Shown: piece after piece, positions 8,448 to 17,646 of the stretch
Position numbering within the stretch: the stretch's first letter is position 1
Layout of the letters: each line of letters opens with the position of its first letter
NCBI GenBank assembly: GCA_964348015.1
Contig: CAYGBC010000037.1
Location: 44,935-108,934 of the forward strand
Direction of reading: 5' to 3'
DNA: 64,000 nt
DNA from: SOIA01 sp964348015
GTDB taxonomy: Bacteria; Acidobacteriota; Aminicenantia; Aminicenantales; Aminicenantaceae
Program-made: the position numbers and the translations under genes
Notes under the pieces: generated by a model
The model's input: only the letters and a program-made list of their open reading frames with translations
What the model was told of the DNA's origin: nothing
Databases searched by the model: none

Positions 8448-8625
8448 TATGACCTCCTTTTAACTCGAGGGCGATCTTCTCCCGAGATTTAATTTATAAT
8501 CGAATACGCCATTAAAGTCAAGAAGAACAAAATGCCATGCGGGAGTACATGGAAAAATCCCTGCGGAGAACAGATAAAAAAATCGTAAGCGCCTGAAATT
8601 GGGGTTTATGTTCAATCGAAGGCCT

Positions 8626-9939
8626 TCAGTTCTTTCTCAACTCCAACCGTATGGGAGTTCCCCAAAGGTCGAATTTCTCCCGCAAAAGTTGAGTGAAAAA
8701 TTTTTCATAAGACGGCGCTAGAGAAGCCCGCGAATGCGTGAAAAGGACAAAGGTCGGCGGGAGAATTCTTTTCTGAGTCATGTATTTCAACTTCATTCGT
8801 GTTTTCTTTTTGGAGAGCGCCGGATGATGCTCATTGACCCAGACAAGAAAATTATTCAACTGGGAAGTTCCGACTCTTTTTTTCCCGTTCATGTAAACTT
8901 GCTCTGCGGAATCAAGAATCTTTATCACTCTTTTCCCAGAGAGTGCGGAAACGAAAAGGAGGGGCGCATAATTGACGAAATCCAGTTTTGTATAACATCT
9001 TTTCGTGAACTCCTCGGAGGTGCGGGTGCTTTTCTGGATCAAATCCCATTTATTCAAGGCAATAATCATGGGTTTGCCTGATTCACGAGAAAGATGAGCG
9101 ACAGCCGTATCCTGTCGGGTGGGAAATTCCTGGGCATCCATTATCATGCAGATGACATCTGCCCTCCTGATATCTTTTTTCGCCTTCAAAATACTGGCTT
9201 TTTCCCTTTTATCCCGGGTTCGGCTCAGCTTGCGAATCCCTGCCGTATCCACCAAGCTGAAAGCCTTTTTATTCCTGTATATCAGCGTATCCGTGCTATC
9301 GCGCGTTGTTCCAGGGATTTCACTCACGATCAATTTCTCTTCTCCACAGAGGCGGTTCACTATGGAGGATTTTCCCACGTTGATACGGCCAACCAGTGCG
9401 ACCCGAAGAGGTTGACTTTCCTCTTCATCGAGACCGGGTGAAGGAATCAACTCCTCCAGGGTCTGCTCGAGAATTTCCAAATTTCTTTTATGCTCGGCAG
9501 AGACGGCAAAAATCTCCTCCTTTCCTAACCGGAAAAAATCCCCAATCTTGGTTTCCTCAAATGGCGAGTCAATCTTATTGACCACCACAAAAATCGGTTT
9601 GTTCAACTTTCTCAAAGAGAGAAAAAGCTCTTCCTCTGCTGGCAGCAAATCTCTTTTTCCATCCAGCACAAAAAGAAGTATGTCTGCCGTCTCTGCCGCT
9701 TCTTGAGCTTTATTTCTGATCTGAGAGGAGAGGGGATCCTCCTGGGTGTCAAAAAAGCCGCCTGTGTCAATCAAAACAAACTTCTTGTCCTTCAAGCCGC
9801 AGACCGCAGAAACCTGATCCCGAGTCATTCCTGGAAGAGAATGGACGAGGGATTTTTTCTCGTTCAAAAGCCGGTTGAACAGAGTGGATTTCCCCACATT
9901 CGGAAAGCCCACGATAGCAATTCTTTTTAATTTTTTCAT
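8626..9939 (-). CDS. der: Ribosome-assembly GTPase Der (EngA)
   Basis: Two G domains in tandem and a KH-like C terminus, the defining plan of Der, which is needed for 50S assembly. The first P-loop is GFPNVGKS (residues 11-18), with DTGG and NKID downstream. The second is GRINVGKSS (184-192), with DTAGIRKLSR and NKWD downstream. The C-terminal domain contains VNEHHPAL and the pattern PTFVLFTHSRASLAPSYEKF. At 437 residues it has normal length. Confidence 0.97.
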   Translation of the reverse strand: MKKLKRIAIVGFPNVGKSTLFNRLLNEKKSLVHSLPGMTRDQVSAVCGLKDKKFVLIDTGGFFDTQEDPLSSQIRNKAQEAAETADILLFVLDGKRDLLPAEEELFLSLRKLNKPIFVVVNKIDSPFEETKIGDFFRLGKEEIFAVSAEHKRNLEILEQTLEELIPSPGLDEEESQPLRVALVGRINVGKSSIVNRLCGEEKLIVSEIPGTTRDSTDTLIYRNKKAFSLVDTAGIRKLSRTRDKREKASILKAKKDIRRADVICMIMDAQEFPTRQDTAVAHLSRESGKPMIIALNKWDLIQKSTRTSEEFTKRCYTKLDFVNYAPLLFVSALSGKRVIKILDSAEQVYMNGKKRVGTSQLNNFLVWVNEHHPALSKKKTRMKLKYMTQKRILPPTFVLFTHSRASLAPSYEKFFTQLLREKFDLWGTPIRLELRKN

Positions 9940-9981
9940 CAGGAAAAGTGCACTTTCGCTTAAGAATAGGATGCGGTGTAA

Positions 9982-10560
9982 CTATTGGGCGATGAGATCA
10001 TACAGGGGGAGAAAAGGGCGGCTCAGGTTGATGTGGCCTCCCAGAGTTTCTCTTTCCCGTCCTTCGATCAAAATAAAGACTTTTTCGATGTCATCAAAAT
10101 TGTAAGCCAAAGAATTGACAACCGAAAAAATCGTTGATATCTCGGCCGACGAGCCAGAAAGATGTTGCTCCACGATATCCTCGGAAAAATCCACATACGC
10201 CACTCCCTCTTCCGTTACATAGAGCTCTCTCAGCTTGGCTTCAGGAGGAAATGGCGAGATGTATCCCTTCTGAGAACCGTTGATGAGTTCCGTGATCGTC
10301 TGCTTGGCTTGACGAACCATAGACAGATCAGCCGGAATCTCGCGCTGTTCCGGATGGAGAAGCGTGTCGTCCTCCGAAAGAAAAAAGAGGACGACCGTTC
10401 TTGTCTTCCCGGGTTGAACCGGCAACGGCTCCACCTCTGGAGGGGATACGGGAGCGGTGGGGACGATCTTTTCTTTTATCCCTCCGACAAAAAAGACAAC
10501 AACTAGAATTACAAAAACCACAAAAAGAACCCCGAGTGTTGCGACTTTCTTCCTTCCCAT
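9982..10560 (-). CDS. GerMN-domain envelope protein
   Basis: 192 residues. One N-terminal membrane segment (residues 9-27) is followed by a Pro-rich linker and a GerMN domain at about 50-180. The domain shows VVLFFLSEDDTLLHPEQREI, VAYVDFSEDIV, then EISTIFSVVNSLAYNF and VFILIEGRE. The domain was first seen in spore germination protein GerM and occurs in many cell-wall-associated proteins. It lies 9 bases after the amidase gene on the same strand, which supports a joint peptidoglycan role (inference). Confidence 0.85.
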   Translation of the reverse strand: MGRKKVATLGVLFVVFVILVVVFFVGGIKEKIVPTAPVSPPEVEPLPVQPGKTRTVVLFFLSEDDTLLHPEQREIPADLSMVRQAKQTITELINGSQKGYISPFPPEAKLRELYVTEEGVAYVDFSEDIVEQHLSGSSAEISTIFSVVNSLAYNFDDIEKVFILIEGRERETLGGHINLSRPFLPLYDLIAQ

Positions 10561-10569
10561 TTTTATCCT

Positions 10570-11742
10570 CTAACGCTGTGCATAGCGTTCGATATAGTTT
10601 TCAAGTCCCCTATAGACGGCCTCGACAACATTGTTTTGGAACCATTCCGTGTTCAACTTTCTCTCTTCTTCAGGATTGGAGATGAAGGCCACTTCGACCA
10701 GCACAGCCGGGCAGGCCACTCCACTCAAAACTCTGAAAGGAGCCTGTTTGATCCCTCGATTTCTCGTCCTCAATAGATTATTGAGCTCTTCCTGGATGGC
10801 CTCCGCCAGCAGACTGCTTTCTTTGAGATAAGCTGACTGGGCCATATCCCATAAAATCATGGTGATCTCATCTTCGCTGTCTCCAACTATCCCTTCCTCA
10901 AAATCTGCAGGATTATTCTCCATATACGCCAGTCTTCTGGCTTCATCGTCAGTCGCCTCCCGGCTGAGGAAAAAGGTTTCTGAGCCATGCGCGTCTTTCC
11001 TGAACGAGCTGTTAATATGGATGCTGATGAATAGATCGGATTTGTTGTAATTCGCGATGGCCGCTCTATTCTCGAGAGAAATGCTCACATCGTTTTCCCT
11101 CGTGAGGACAACGCGCACGGGTAAATTCTTTTCGATAACATTTTTCAATTTAAGACCGAGAGCCAGAGCCACGTCTTTTTCGAGTGTTCCGTATTTTCCC
11201 AGAGCTCCGGGCTCCATACCCCCGTGACCCGGGTCAATCACGATTGTTTGGATCCCCGGGGAGGCTGATTCCTCTCTTTCTCTGGAAAGGGCTGAATCAA
11301 GTCGAGACTGTATTTCTCTTTCTGGCGGTCTTCCCTCTCTCCTGCTCTCCTCATCGGCTTCGCTGAAATCCAGAACCAGCCGGGTCGGGTTATCCAAGAC
11401 AAAATAATCGTAGTCGAAATCTCTGATTTTAGTCTTAATAGTCAGGATGTAATAATCTCCACCCTTCGTCCAGCTCATGGATTTGATGATGCGGCTTTCG
11501 AAAGGCTCTCTCTGTATCCGAAAATCAATGTCGAAGGATATCTTCACGAGCATGAAAGAAGAGCCCTTATCGATCTCGAAAGAGAAGGGGAAGGAGGGTT
11601 CGATGACGACCCGGCTGAAATCTTCATAATCCCTGACGGACAATTTGAGAAACGGCTGGATCTGGGAAATCGAAGCTAAGGAGAGGAGGAAGAAGAGAAC
11701 AGCTCCTGCGATCAGCGTTCCATTTTTTCTCAAGCTATCCAA
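10570..11742 (-). CDS. N-acetylmuramoyl-L-alanine amidase with AMIN-like N-terminal domain
   Basis: A periplasmic peptidoglycan amidase (Amidase_3 fold). The N-terminal membrane or signal segment is at about residues 8-27, an AMIN-like beta domain at 30-130, a charged linker at 130-160 and the zinc-dependent catalytic domain at 165-385. Zinc and catalytic residues are His173 in IDPGHGG, Glu188 in TLEKD, the His of LFISIHINSS and the Glu of LVEVAFISNPEE. The start is uncertain: TTG at 11742 gives the best signal segment, but the ribosome-binding site is weak. A divisome-type amidase role is probable (AmiC-like plan). Confidence 0.93.
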   Translation of the reverse strand: MDSLRKNGTLIAGAVLFFLLSLASISQIQPFLKLSVRDYEDFSRVVIEPSFPFSFEIDKGSSFMLVKISFDIDFRIQREPFESRIIKSMSWTKGGDYYILTIKTKIRDFDYDYFVLDNPTRLVLDFSEADEESRREGRPPEREIQSRLDSALSREREESASPGIQTIVIDPGHGGMEPGALGKYGTLEKDVALALGLKLKNVIEKNLPVRVVLTRENDVSISLENRAAIANYNKSDLFISIHINSSFRKDAHGSETFFLSREATDDEARRLAYMENNPADFEEGIVGDSEDEITMILWDMAQSAYLKESSLLAEAIQEELNNLLRTRNRGIKQAPFRVLSGVACPAVLVEVAFISNPEEERKLNTEWFQNNVVEAVYRGLENYIERYAQR

Positions 11743-11777
11743 TTTTTCTCAGCTTCTTTCTTCTCAAAATTTTCTCA

Positions 11778-12123
11778 TGGAGGCGGCGGGAATCGAACCC
11801 GCGTCCGAAGACATTCAGCAGTCAGCTTCTACATGCTTATCCTCTTCTTCATCTCGTTCTGAAGTGTTTGAAGAGGAAAAACACATCCGAACCAGCCCTG
11901 ATGGAGTTTCGCTTGCCAGGCTCAGGACGAACCTGGCTTGCTATCCTGCTCGTCGACGCTTCTCAAGAGCCGCAGGAAAGCGCATGAGAAGCGGCATGCC
12001 TACTGGTTAGGCAGCAACAGGCAGAGATTCTGCACTTAGTTGTTTTCCACCTTTTAACGAGGTGGGTGGAATCTCGACATGCGACTTCTGCTTCATTATC
12101 TCCGTCGAAACCTGTTCGCCCCC
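11778..12123 (-). ncRNA. ssrA: Transfer-messenger RNA
   Basis: The 5' arm begins GGGGGCGAACAGGTTTCGAC and the 3' arm ends in a T-loop GGTTCGATTCC followed by CGCCTCC and A. The 7-bp acceptor stem closes with one G-U pair. The terminal CCA is not encoded. The first pseudoknot pairs CCACC with GGTGG upstream of the tag. The likely resume codon is GCA (12033-12031), giving a tag Ala-Glu-Ser-Leu-Pro-Val-Ala-Ala before TAA at 12009-12007. The choice of GCA rests on the preceding CTAAGT context; the frame is open further upstream, so the first tag residue is slightly uncertain. The molecule is a single-piece form of about 346 bases. Confidence 0.95.
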
Positions 12124-12137
12124 ATTCTCAGGTTTCA

Positions 12138-12166
12138 ATTATATTTGGGCAGAGAATATTTGTCAA
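12138..12166 (-). promoter_or_regulatory. Consensus promoter of ssrA
   Basis: TTGACA (12166-12161), a 17-base spacer and TATAAT (12143-12138) on the minus strand match the sigma-70 consensus at every position. The start of transcription would be about 8 bases before the mature tmRNA 5' end. The remaining bases up to 12355 hold no gene that I can see. Confidence 0.88.
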
Positions 12167-12355
12167 TATTGGGGTAAATCAGAATAATAATCCAAAAATT
12201 AAAAGGAAGGGCTTGGAAACCGGATTCGTTTTGAACCCGGTCCGTTTAATTCCTCTTGTCTATGGGAAGGAAATCAGCGTTTATCTCAGCGGAAGAATCT
12301 TCTTTCTGTAGACCGGAAGCTTCAATCACTCCATTCCACTTGTATTTAAAAGAAG

Positions 12356-14284
12356 CTACTTCTTGATTTTTTTTGGCGTCTTACCTTTATTATTAGCCGC
12401 AGCCGTACTGCTCTGATTTTTACGCCCCTGGTCGTGAGGAACCGCCACGGTGACCTGCCGATCTGAAAAATTCCCGGCCTGGTCTTCGCATCTCACGGTG
12501 ATCGTGTAAACACGGCCTGTCCCTTTCCCGGATCGTTCAGCCCTGAGGTTGACGGCGAGGTCTCCGGTGATCTCCCAGTCCGGAGCCGTGTCTCCATCGC
12601 CGAGTCCGTTTTCCGGCTCGTTGCTGTTGACATGGATAATCTGAGCACTCGGATTCGGGTCACAGTTATCAGAAATGGAAACGTTCAGAGTGACGGAAGC
12701 CATTTTGTGATTCGGCGGCCAGAGCACATTCGGAGTGGCACTGATGGTGATAACATCCGGAGGTGTCGTATCTTCAACTGTGATCACGACTTCATCCGTA
12801 TCCGTATCGATGCCGTCACTCACTGTCAGGGTGATGACATGCTCTCCCAATCCTAATGTGACTGTCACAATCTCTTCATCCGAAGTTCCGAACGGACCTG
12901 TCCATAAGTATGTGAGTGTATCCCCGTCCGCGTCGCTCGAACCAGAGCCATCAAGCGTGACAGTCGCATGGCAATATTGATCAGCGGATACAACTTGGTC
13001 TGGCCCCGCATCTGCCACAGGGGGTGTGTTTGTGAATTCATCAACACCCAGATCGACAGCCGCGCCGACAATCCTCGCATCGCCGTCGATGTCGAACGCC
13101 GGGATACCCGGAGCGGAGTCATTTCCTCTGTCCATACAGGGCGATCCTGACTGAAGATGATAATTTCCGGAACCCGGATCCACGAACAACGGATCCTCCA
13201 GGATGATTTCTTGAGCTGCTGGAGGCACCCAAGAAGGATAAAAGCTGTTCGGAGAGCTATTCCATACATCCGTATAGGTGATCTTCGAGAAGTCGGAGGA
13301 TAAATTGTAGATGCTGGCCCCCACGCCAATCGCTGTATTATCCGCAAGGATATTGTTAGTAAAGGATGAAAATGCGTAATGTCTCCAAGTGATCCCCCCG
13401 CCGTTGTAAGCACTGTTTTCGACGATCGTGTTATTGGTGATGGCGGCAAAGGAATTATAGTAGATGTAGATTCCTCCACCTTGACTCGCCGCGCTATTTC
13501 CTGCAACGATGTTATTGGCTATGACCGGAAGGGGTTCACTGCGGCCATTATTTGCACAATAAATCCCTCCGCCCACGAAATCGGACTCATTCTCAATTAT
13601 GAAGTTATGGGTTATTATTGGCGAACAATAGCGAAAGAGAATGCCAGCGCCATTTCGGGCCTTGTTCCCGTCTATGATATTTTGAGAGATTGTCGCGACA
13701 TGATTGTCATGATTATAGGGATAGACATAATCATCGCAGAAAATTCCTCCCCCATAAAAAGCCAAATTTCCTGTGATAGTGTTATTTTCGATGGTGGGAG
13801 AAGATAAACGACAATAAATTGTGCCATAAAACGTACTGTAACTCCCCCACTGGTTCAATTTCCCATTTCCAGATATTTTATTATGAGCGATGGTCAGTGA
13901 GGAATTAATCATAAATATGGCGCTTCCCCCGAACGCATCCCCGTTCGTGATCTCGAACCCTTCTATTCTTGAAGTGTTCCCCACATTTTCACATACAATC
14001 ACCGAAGTCGTGCCATCGGCCAGCAGTGTGCACACATCCGCACCCTCGCCGATCAACTGGACGCCGTCTTTCATGTAGATCGGGAATGACTGTGTGGTGG
14101 AATCGTATATTCCCGCGGCCACATACACGGTTCCTCCTCCTGCGGCTGCGACCGAACCAATAGCCGTTTGAATCGATTCGACATCTCCTGGAACATGGAT
14201 ATCCAGGGCTTTGATGTCTTGAGCCGTGAAAGCCATGAGGACACATAAACACGCAAACAGAGTTAAAAATCTTTTACCTTTCAT
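12356..14284 (-). CDS. Secreted right-handed beta-helix protein with PKD-type domain
   Basis: A 642-residue exported protein with a signal peptide at about residues 1-27 (cleaved after IKA). A parallel beta-helix of the pectate-lyase/DUF1565 type covers about 30-400, opening with VESIQTAIGSVAAAGGGTVY and continuing with repeats such as NNTITGNLAFYGGGIFCDD and NNIVAGNSAASQGGGIYIYY. A PKD-like domain follows at about 415-500 (PVADAGPDQVV, DADGDTLTYLW), then another Ig-like module to about 615 and a lysine-rich tail. Such proteins bind or cleave polysaccharides or act as surface proteins. No catalytic residues of a known lyase can be assigned. It stands alone between ssrA and a long gap. Confidence 0.82.
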   Translation of the reverse strand: MKGKRFLTLFACLCVLMAFTAQDIKALDIHVPGDVESIQTAIGSVAAAGGGTVYVAAGIYDSTTQSFPIYMKDGVQLIGEGADVCTLLADGTTSVIVCENVGNTSRIEGFEITNGDAFGGSAIFMINSSLTIAHNKISGNGKLNQWGSYSTFYGTIYCRLSSPTIENNTITGNLAFYGGGIFCDDYVYPYNHDNHVATISQNIIDGNKARNGAGILFRYCSPIITHNFIIENESDFVGGGIYCANNGRSEPLPVIANNIVAGNSAASQGGGIYIYYNSFAAITNNTIVENSAYNGGGITWRHYAFSSFTNNILADNTAIGVGASIYNLSSDFSKITYTDVWNSSPNSFYPSWVPPAAQEIILEDPLFVDPGSGNYHLQSGSPCMDRGNDSAPGIPAFDIDGDARIVGAAVDLGVDEFTNTPPVADAGPDQVVSADQYCHATVTLDGSGSSDADGDTLTYLWTGPFGTSDEEIVTVTLGLGEHVITLTVSDGIDTDTDEVVITVEDTTPPDVITISATPNVLWPPNHKMASVTLNVSISDNCDPNPSAQIIHVNSNEPENGLGDGDTAPDWEITGDLAVNLRAERSGKGTGRVYTITVRCEDQAGNFSDRQVTVAVPHDQGRKNQSSTAAANNKGKTPKKIKK

Positions 14285-15040
14285 TTTTTACTCCTTTTCC
14301 CAAATATTAAATTCAATATATTTTTTCCTTTGTTTATGCCTGATCTCATGCACGAATACGCTATGAACGGAGACCTCTAAAGGTACACGATGCAGTTGAC
14401 CGTTCTTGTGTTTGGGCATGAATCGCTTCTTTTCCAAACCAGGTAAATCTGATATTAGTGTAGCCAAACAGCCTGGCGCGTGTCAATCCAATAAAGGGTG
14501 AAATTCGAGATGATTTTTACTATCTGGCGATAATCTTGTCAGAGGAACACATCTCACCCCTTCCGACTAATCCCTTAGCGGAAGAGTCAATGTCTTGCGT
14601 TCTTTTTTGGAAAAGCGAATCGGACAAAAGAGCCTCAAATCTTCTAAATCGCCGATGATTCATCCGGGTTTCACAACAATGTTCCCCTTAACATCCTTTG
14701 AGCGGAGACATGAAACCTCCCATGGTTCTCTCGGTCAAAGGGAGCATGGAACGGCATTCTTTGACATAGACCTCTTTTCCGGAGATGAATTTTCCGATTT
14801 TTTCAGCAAGAGAATAGATTTTTTTCGAGACCGCCGATCCAACCTTCCTCAACAGGAAAAGACTGAATTCAATCGCAAGAGGACTTATCGGGAGAATTCA
14901 GTTTCTGCAGCTATCTGAAATCGGGTGAGGAGAAATTAGAGCCGATGGAGAGTATCGGTCTTGAGTAAAAAAATCCAAGATTTCAGTCCGAAGGATGGAA
15001 CGAGAGAGGAGGAAACCTGAAAAGGAAAAAGTGTGGTGAG
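14285..15040. other. 756-base stretch without a convincing gene
   Basis: No gene with family resemblance is seen here. A minus-strand frame open from 14897 to a stop at 14688-14690 (69 codons) has plausible protein character, including KKIYSLAEKIGKFISGKEVY and RTMGGFMSPLKGC, but it has no ATG and a TGA immediately upstream. It may be a gene remnant. The plus-strand frame over the same bases (14595-14918) has poor protein character. Confidence 0.4.
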
Positions 15041-15117
15041 TGGCGGGGCCGACGAGACTCGAACTCGCGACCTCAGGCGTGACAGGCCTGCGTTCTAACC
15101 AACTGAACTACGACCCC
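15041..15117 (-). tRNA. tRNA-Asp (anticodon GTC)
   Basis: 77 bases with acceptor GGGGTCG paired to CGGCCCC (one G-U pair), discriminator G and an encoded CCA. The D-arm reads TAGTTCAGTTGGTTAGAA, the anticodon loop carries GTC, and the T-loop GTTCGAGTC is standard. It closely matches other bacterial aspartate tRNAs. Confidence 0.97.
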
Positions 15118-15267
15118 GCCAAGGGATGATCGTTGTGGCTTTATTTTCAATAAATTATTAATTCCTCATCTTCCATCTCGGTCACCGATGGACTTCCCGC
15201 GTCTTTTCCAAGACAGAGATTTCTGGCTTTTTCCAGGAGAGAATTATAGGTGTTTATCTCTGTAAAG

Positions 15268-15591
15268 TCAATCCTTTATGACTTTATTGCAGAACTCCTC
15301 GAAATCAGGAAACTCTATTGATGTTTTCTGCTCCCTGTTCACGACGACAGATCCTAAATTGTCTTTGTTCTTTTCAAGTTCATCGTGATTTTTTGTTACA
15401 CTTCCTCTCATTAACAAGAGTCTTTTTCCACACAGTCCTATTCTGAATTTATCCACACTGTCCTTAATTTCGATCACTATCTCATATTTAGCGAACACGT
15501 CATTTTCGACCACCCAGCGCATTTTTCCTTCGGACTCGAAATAAGCCACAACGCAGAGAAGCAAGAAACTCGGGTCATATTTCTTCTTCAT
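15268..15591 (-). CDS. Small conserved-looking protein of unknown function
   Basis: A 107-residue protein that I do not recognise. It starts at ATG 15591 behind a GTGGAG ribosome-binding site. The sequence alternates strands and charged turns (KMRWVVENDVFAKYEIVIEI, DSVDKFRIGLCGKRLLLM) and ends in an acidic helix (IEFPDFEEFCNKVIKD), as in a compact alpha/beta domain. There is no signal peptide; the hydrophobic LLLCVVAYF at residues 10-18 looks internal. It stands alone between tRNA-Asp and htpX. Normal protein character and the ribosome-binding site support a real gene. Confidence 0.6.
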   Translation of the reverse strand: MKKKYDPSFLLLCVVAYFESEGKMRWVVENDVFAKYEIVIEIKDSVDKFRIGLCGKRLLLMRGSVTKNHDELEKNKDNLGSVVVNREQKTSIEFPDFEEFCNKVIKD

Positions 15592-15911
15592 GTCTCCACT
15601 TCTTTCCTGAGAATTCTCCTGTTAGCCCTCTCCCCCTTCGAATTAAGGAAGCCATGGGAAAAGGGGAAGTGAGAGAGGGCTTCGTTCAACAACCCCTTCG
15701 TTATTAATTTATGACCGATAGTTTATGATTTACAACCTTTTTAGACCGGATGTCCTATTATTCCCTTTTATTCCGTTTATTTTCCTTTTCTTGGAGACCC
15801 GGAACGCATGGTCTCTTTGCGCCTTTCCTTTTGCCAGCCTCCAGGATTGAAGGGCTTTAAAGGCTCGATTTGAATGGTTTTTATGAATGAATATGGACTT
15901 TTCTCATTTCT
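15592..15911. repeat. 320-base gap with a long imperfect hairpin
   Basis: GCCCTCTCCCCCTTC (from 15625) pairs imperfectly with GGGGAAGTGAGAGAGGGC (to 15680) across a loop of about 23 bases. The rest of the gap shows no gene. The hairpin lies downstream of htpX and upstream of the 107-residue gene's promoter region. It could be a terminator or a dispersed palindrome; no T-run follows directly. Confidence 0.5.
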
Positions 15912-16799
15912 TTACATCTTTTCCAGGGCGGCGACTCTCTCTTTGATGGGCGGATGAGTGCTGAAGAGCTTGTTCACGTTTCCTTTAATATCTTTGAGAG
16001 GATTCACGATGTAAAGATGTGCGGTGGCTTTGTTCGCGGCCTCCAGAGGTTCCCTGTCCGCATCCAGTTTCTTCAAGGCCGAAGCCAGACCAGGAGGATA
16101 GCGTGTGAGGAAAGCGCCGTTCGCATCAGCTAAAAATTCTCTCTTTCGGGAAACGGCCATTCGGATCAGCTGGGCGATAAGCGGAGAAAATATGGCCAGT
16201 ACAAGGCCGACCACAACGATGACTGCACCCACGTTTCCTCCATCTTTGCTGCTGCGTCTTCTTCCGCCCCAGAGAAATGTCCTGAGGATCCAGTCACTGA
16301 GAAGCGCCACGACCCCAACCATAACCACGGCCAGCGTCATGACGAGAACATCGTAGTTCTTGATGTGGGCCATCTCGTGGGAGATCACGCCTTCGAGCTC
16401 AGCCCGGTTCAACTTCTGGAGCAAGCCTGTGGTGACCACGACAACCGAATTCTTCGGATTCCGTCCGGTGGCAAACGCATTGGGTGCCGTGTCATCGATA
16501 ATATAACAGCGCGGCTTGGGCAATCCTGCGGCGATTGCCAATCCCTCCACAACATTGTACAGATGGGGATATTCTTTTTTCGTCACAGGCCTGGCTTTGC
16601 TGATGGCCAGAACGATCTTATCGCTCGCGTAGTAGCTTCCGAAAGTCATTGCCACAGCGATTACAATGGCCAGGATCAATCCCTGAGGCCCCCAACCGGT
16701 CAATTCTCCGAAAAGCCACGCTAAACCAAAAATCAAACAGAGAAAAAACAGGATGAGGAAAAAGGATTTTCGTTTATTGCTGGCGATTTGCTCGTACAT
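15912..16799 (-). CDS. htpX: HtpX-type membrane zinc metalloprotease (M48)
   Basis: 295 residues with two N-terminal membrane segments (13-30 and 39-58). The zinc-binding HEMAH is at 141-145, and the third ligand is Glu221 in SRKREFLADANGAF. Two further hydrophobic segments lie at 152-172 and 190-212. HtpX degrades misfolded inner-membrane proteins. It is encoded 53 bases downstream of lemA, a widespread pairing, so the two are probably co-transcribed from the promoter at 17455-17483. Confidence 0.95.
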   Translation of the reverse strand: MYEQIASNKRKSFFLILFFLCLIFGLAWLFGELTGWGPQGLILAIVIAVAMTFGSYYASDKIVLAISKARPVTKKEYPHLYNVVEGLAIAAGLPKPRCYIIDDTAPNAFATGRNPKNSVVVVTTGLLQKLNRAELEGVISHEMAHIKNYDVLVMTLAVVMVGVVALLSDWILRTFLWGGRRRSSKDGGNVGAVIVVVGLVLAIFSPLIAQLIRMAVSRKREFLADANGAFLTRYPPGLASALKKLDADREPLEAANKATAHLYIVNPLKDIKGNVNKLFSTHPPIKERVAALEKM

Positions 16800-16852
16800 C
16801 GGGAATCAAACTCGAGGAGTCAGGCTCTCTTGAATTCAGGGCAGGTGCCCGA

Positions 16853-17410
16853 TTAGAACTTCACCTCGACTGGCTCCCTGGCTTCCGGCTCCTCGATCTC
16901 GAAGTATTCTTTTTCTTTGAAATTGAACATGTTGGCGATTATGTTGGACGGGAAAACCTGCTGTTTGAGGTTGAACTGCATGATATTATCGTTGTAGAAC
17001 TGTCTGGCGTAAGCGATCTTTCCTTCTGTGCCGGCCAGCTCTTCCTGGAGCATTAAGAAATTCTGATTGGCCTTCAGGTCAGGATAATTCTCGACCACGG
17101 CAAAAAGCGACTTCAGAGCACCGGTCAGCATGTTCTCTGCGGCTCCCTGCTCTTTGACCGAACCGGCATCTATGGCTTTAGCGCGCGCCTCCGTCACTTT
17201 CTGGAAAACCTCTCTCTCGTGCTTGGCATAACCCTTGACCGTCTCCACCAGATTCGGAATGAGGTCGTACCTCCGCTTCAACTGAACATCCACCTGTGCC
17301 CACGAATTGTCGCACCTGTTCCTTAAAGTCACCAGTCTGTTATAGATCCCGATGACAGTGATCACGACAACGCCTACGATGGCCAGAACAACAATCAATT
17401 CAAGTCCCAT
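16853..17410 (-). CDS. lemA: LemA-family membrane protein
   Basis: 185 residues. One N-terminal membrane helix (4-24) is followed by the LemA helical core (IYNRLVTLRNRCDNSWAQVD, LKRRYDLIPNLVETVKGYA, ARQFYNDNIMQFN, FPSNIIANMFNF). The biochemical role is not settled; co-occurrence with M48 proteases is the strongest clue. A good ribosome-binding site (TAGGAG) precedes the ATG at 17410. Confidence 0.95.
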   Translation of the reverse strand: MGLELIVVLAIVGVVVITVIGIYNRLVTLRNRCDNSWAQVDVQLKRRYDLIPNLVETVKGYAKHEREVFQKVTEARAKAIDAGSVKEQGAAENMLTGALKSLFAVVENYPDLKANQNFLMLQEELAGTEGKIAYARQFYNDNIMQFNLKQQVFPSNIIANMFNFKEKEYFEIEEPEAREPVEVKF

Positions 17411-17454
17411 ATTTTTCTCCTACTCATAAAGTTAAAAAAGGATTAGTCCCCAAT

Positions 17455-17483
17455 AATAAACACTTTCAACAACGAAAAGTCAA
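17455..17483 (-). promoter_or_regulatory. Probable promoter of lemA-htpX
   Basis: On the minus strand TTGACT (17483-17478), a 17-base spacer and TTTATT (17460-17455), about 45 bases before the lemA start. Confidence 0.55.
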
Positions 17484-17563
17484 TAATGGATTCAGTCCAT
17501 AGAAGAGTACGATTGGCTGTTCGGACCTATTCAAAAAATATTCATAAATGTCTGAGAAAAAAT

Positions 17564-17592
17564 TGACAGCGTCTCCGGACAGTGATATATTT
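17564..17592 (+). promoter_or_regulatory. Promoter of the citrate synthase gene
   Basis: TTGACA (17564-17569), a 17-base spacer and TATATT (17587-17592). Transcription would begin near 17600, leaving a leader of about 47 bases with the ribosome-binding site AAGGAGG. Confidence 0.8.
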
Positions 17593-17646
17593 TGTCTTCT
17601 CTCACAAGGGAAATAATTATCTCAAACCTATAAGGAGGTTGTCTCA

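Noticed and set aside
14595..14918. 107-codon open frame on the plus strand
   Set aside because: Poor protein composition, no ribosome-binding site and no family resemblance; the opposite strand of the same DNA reads more like protein.
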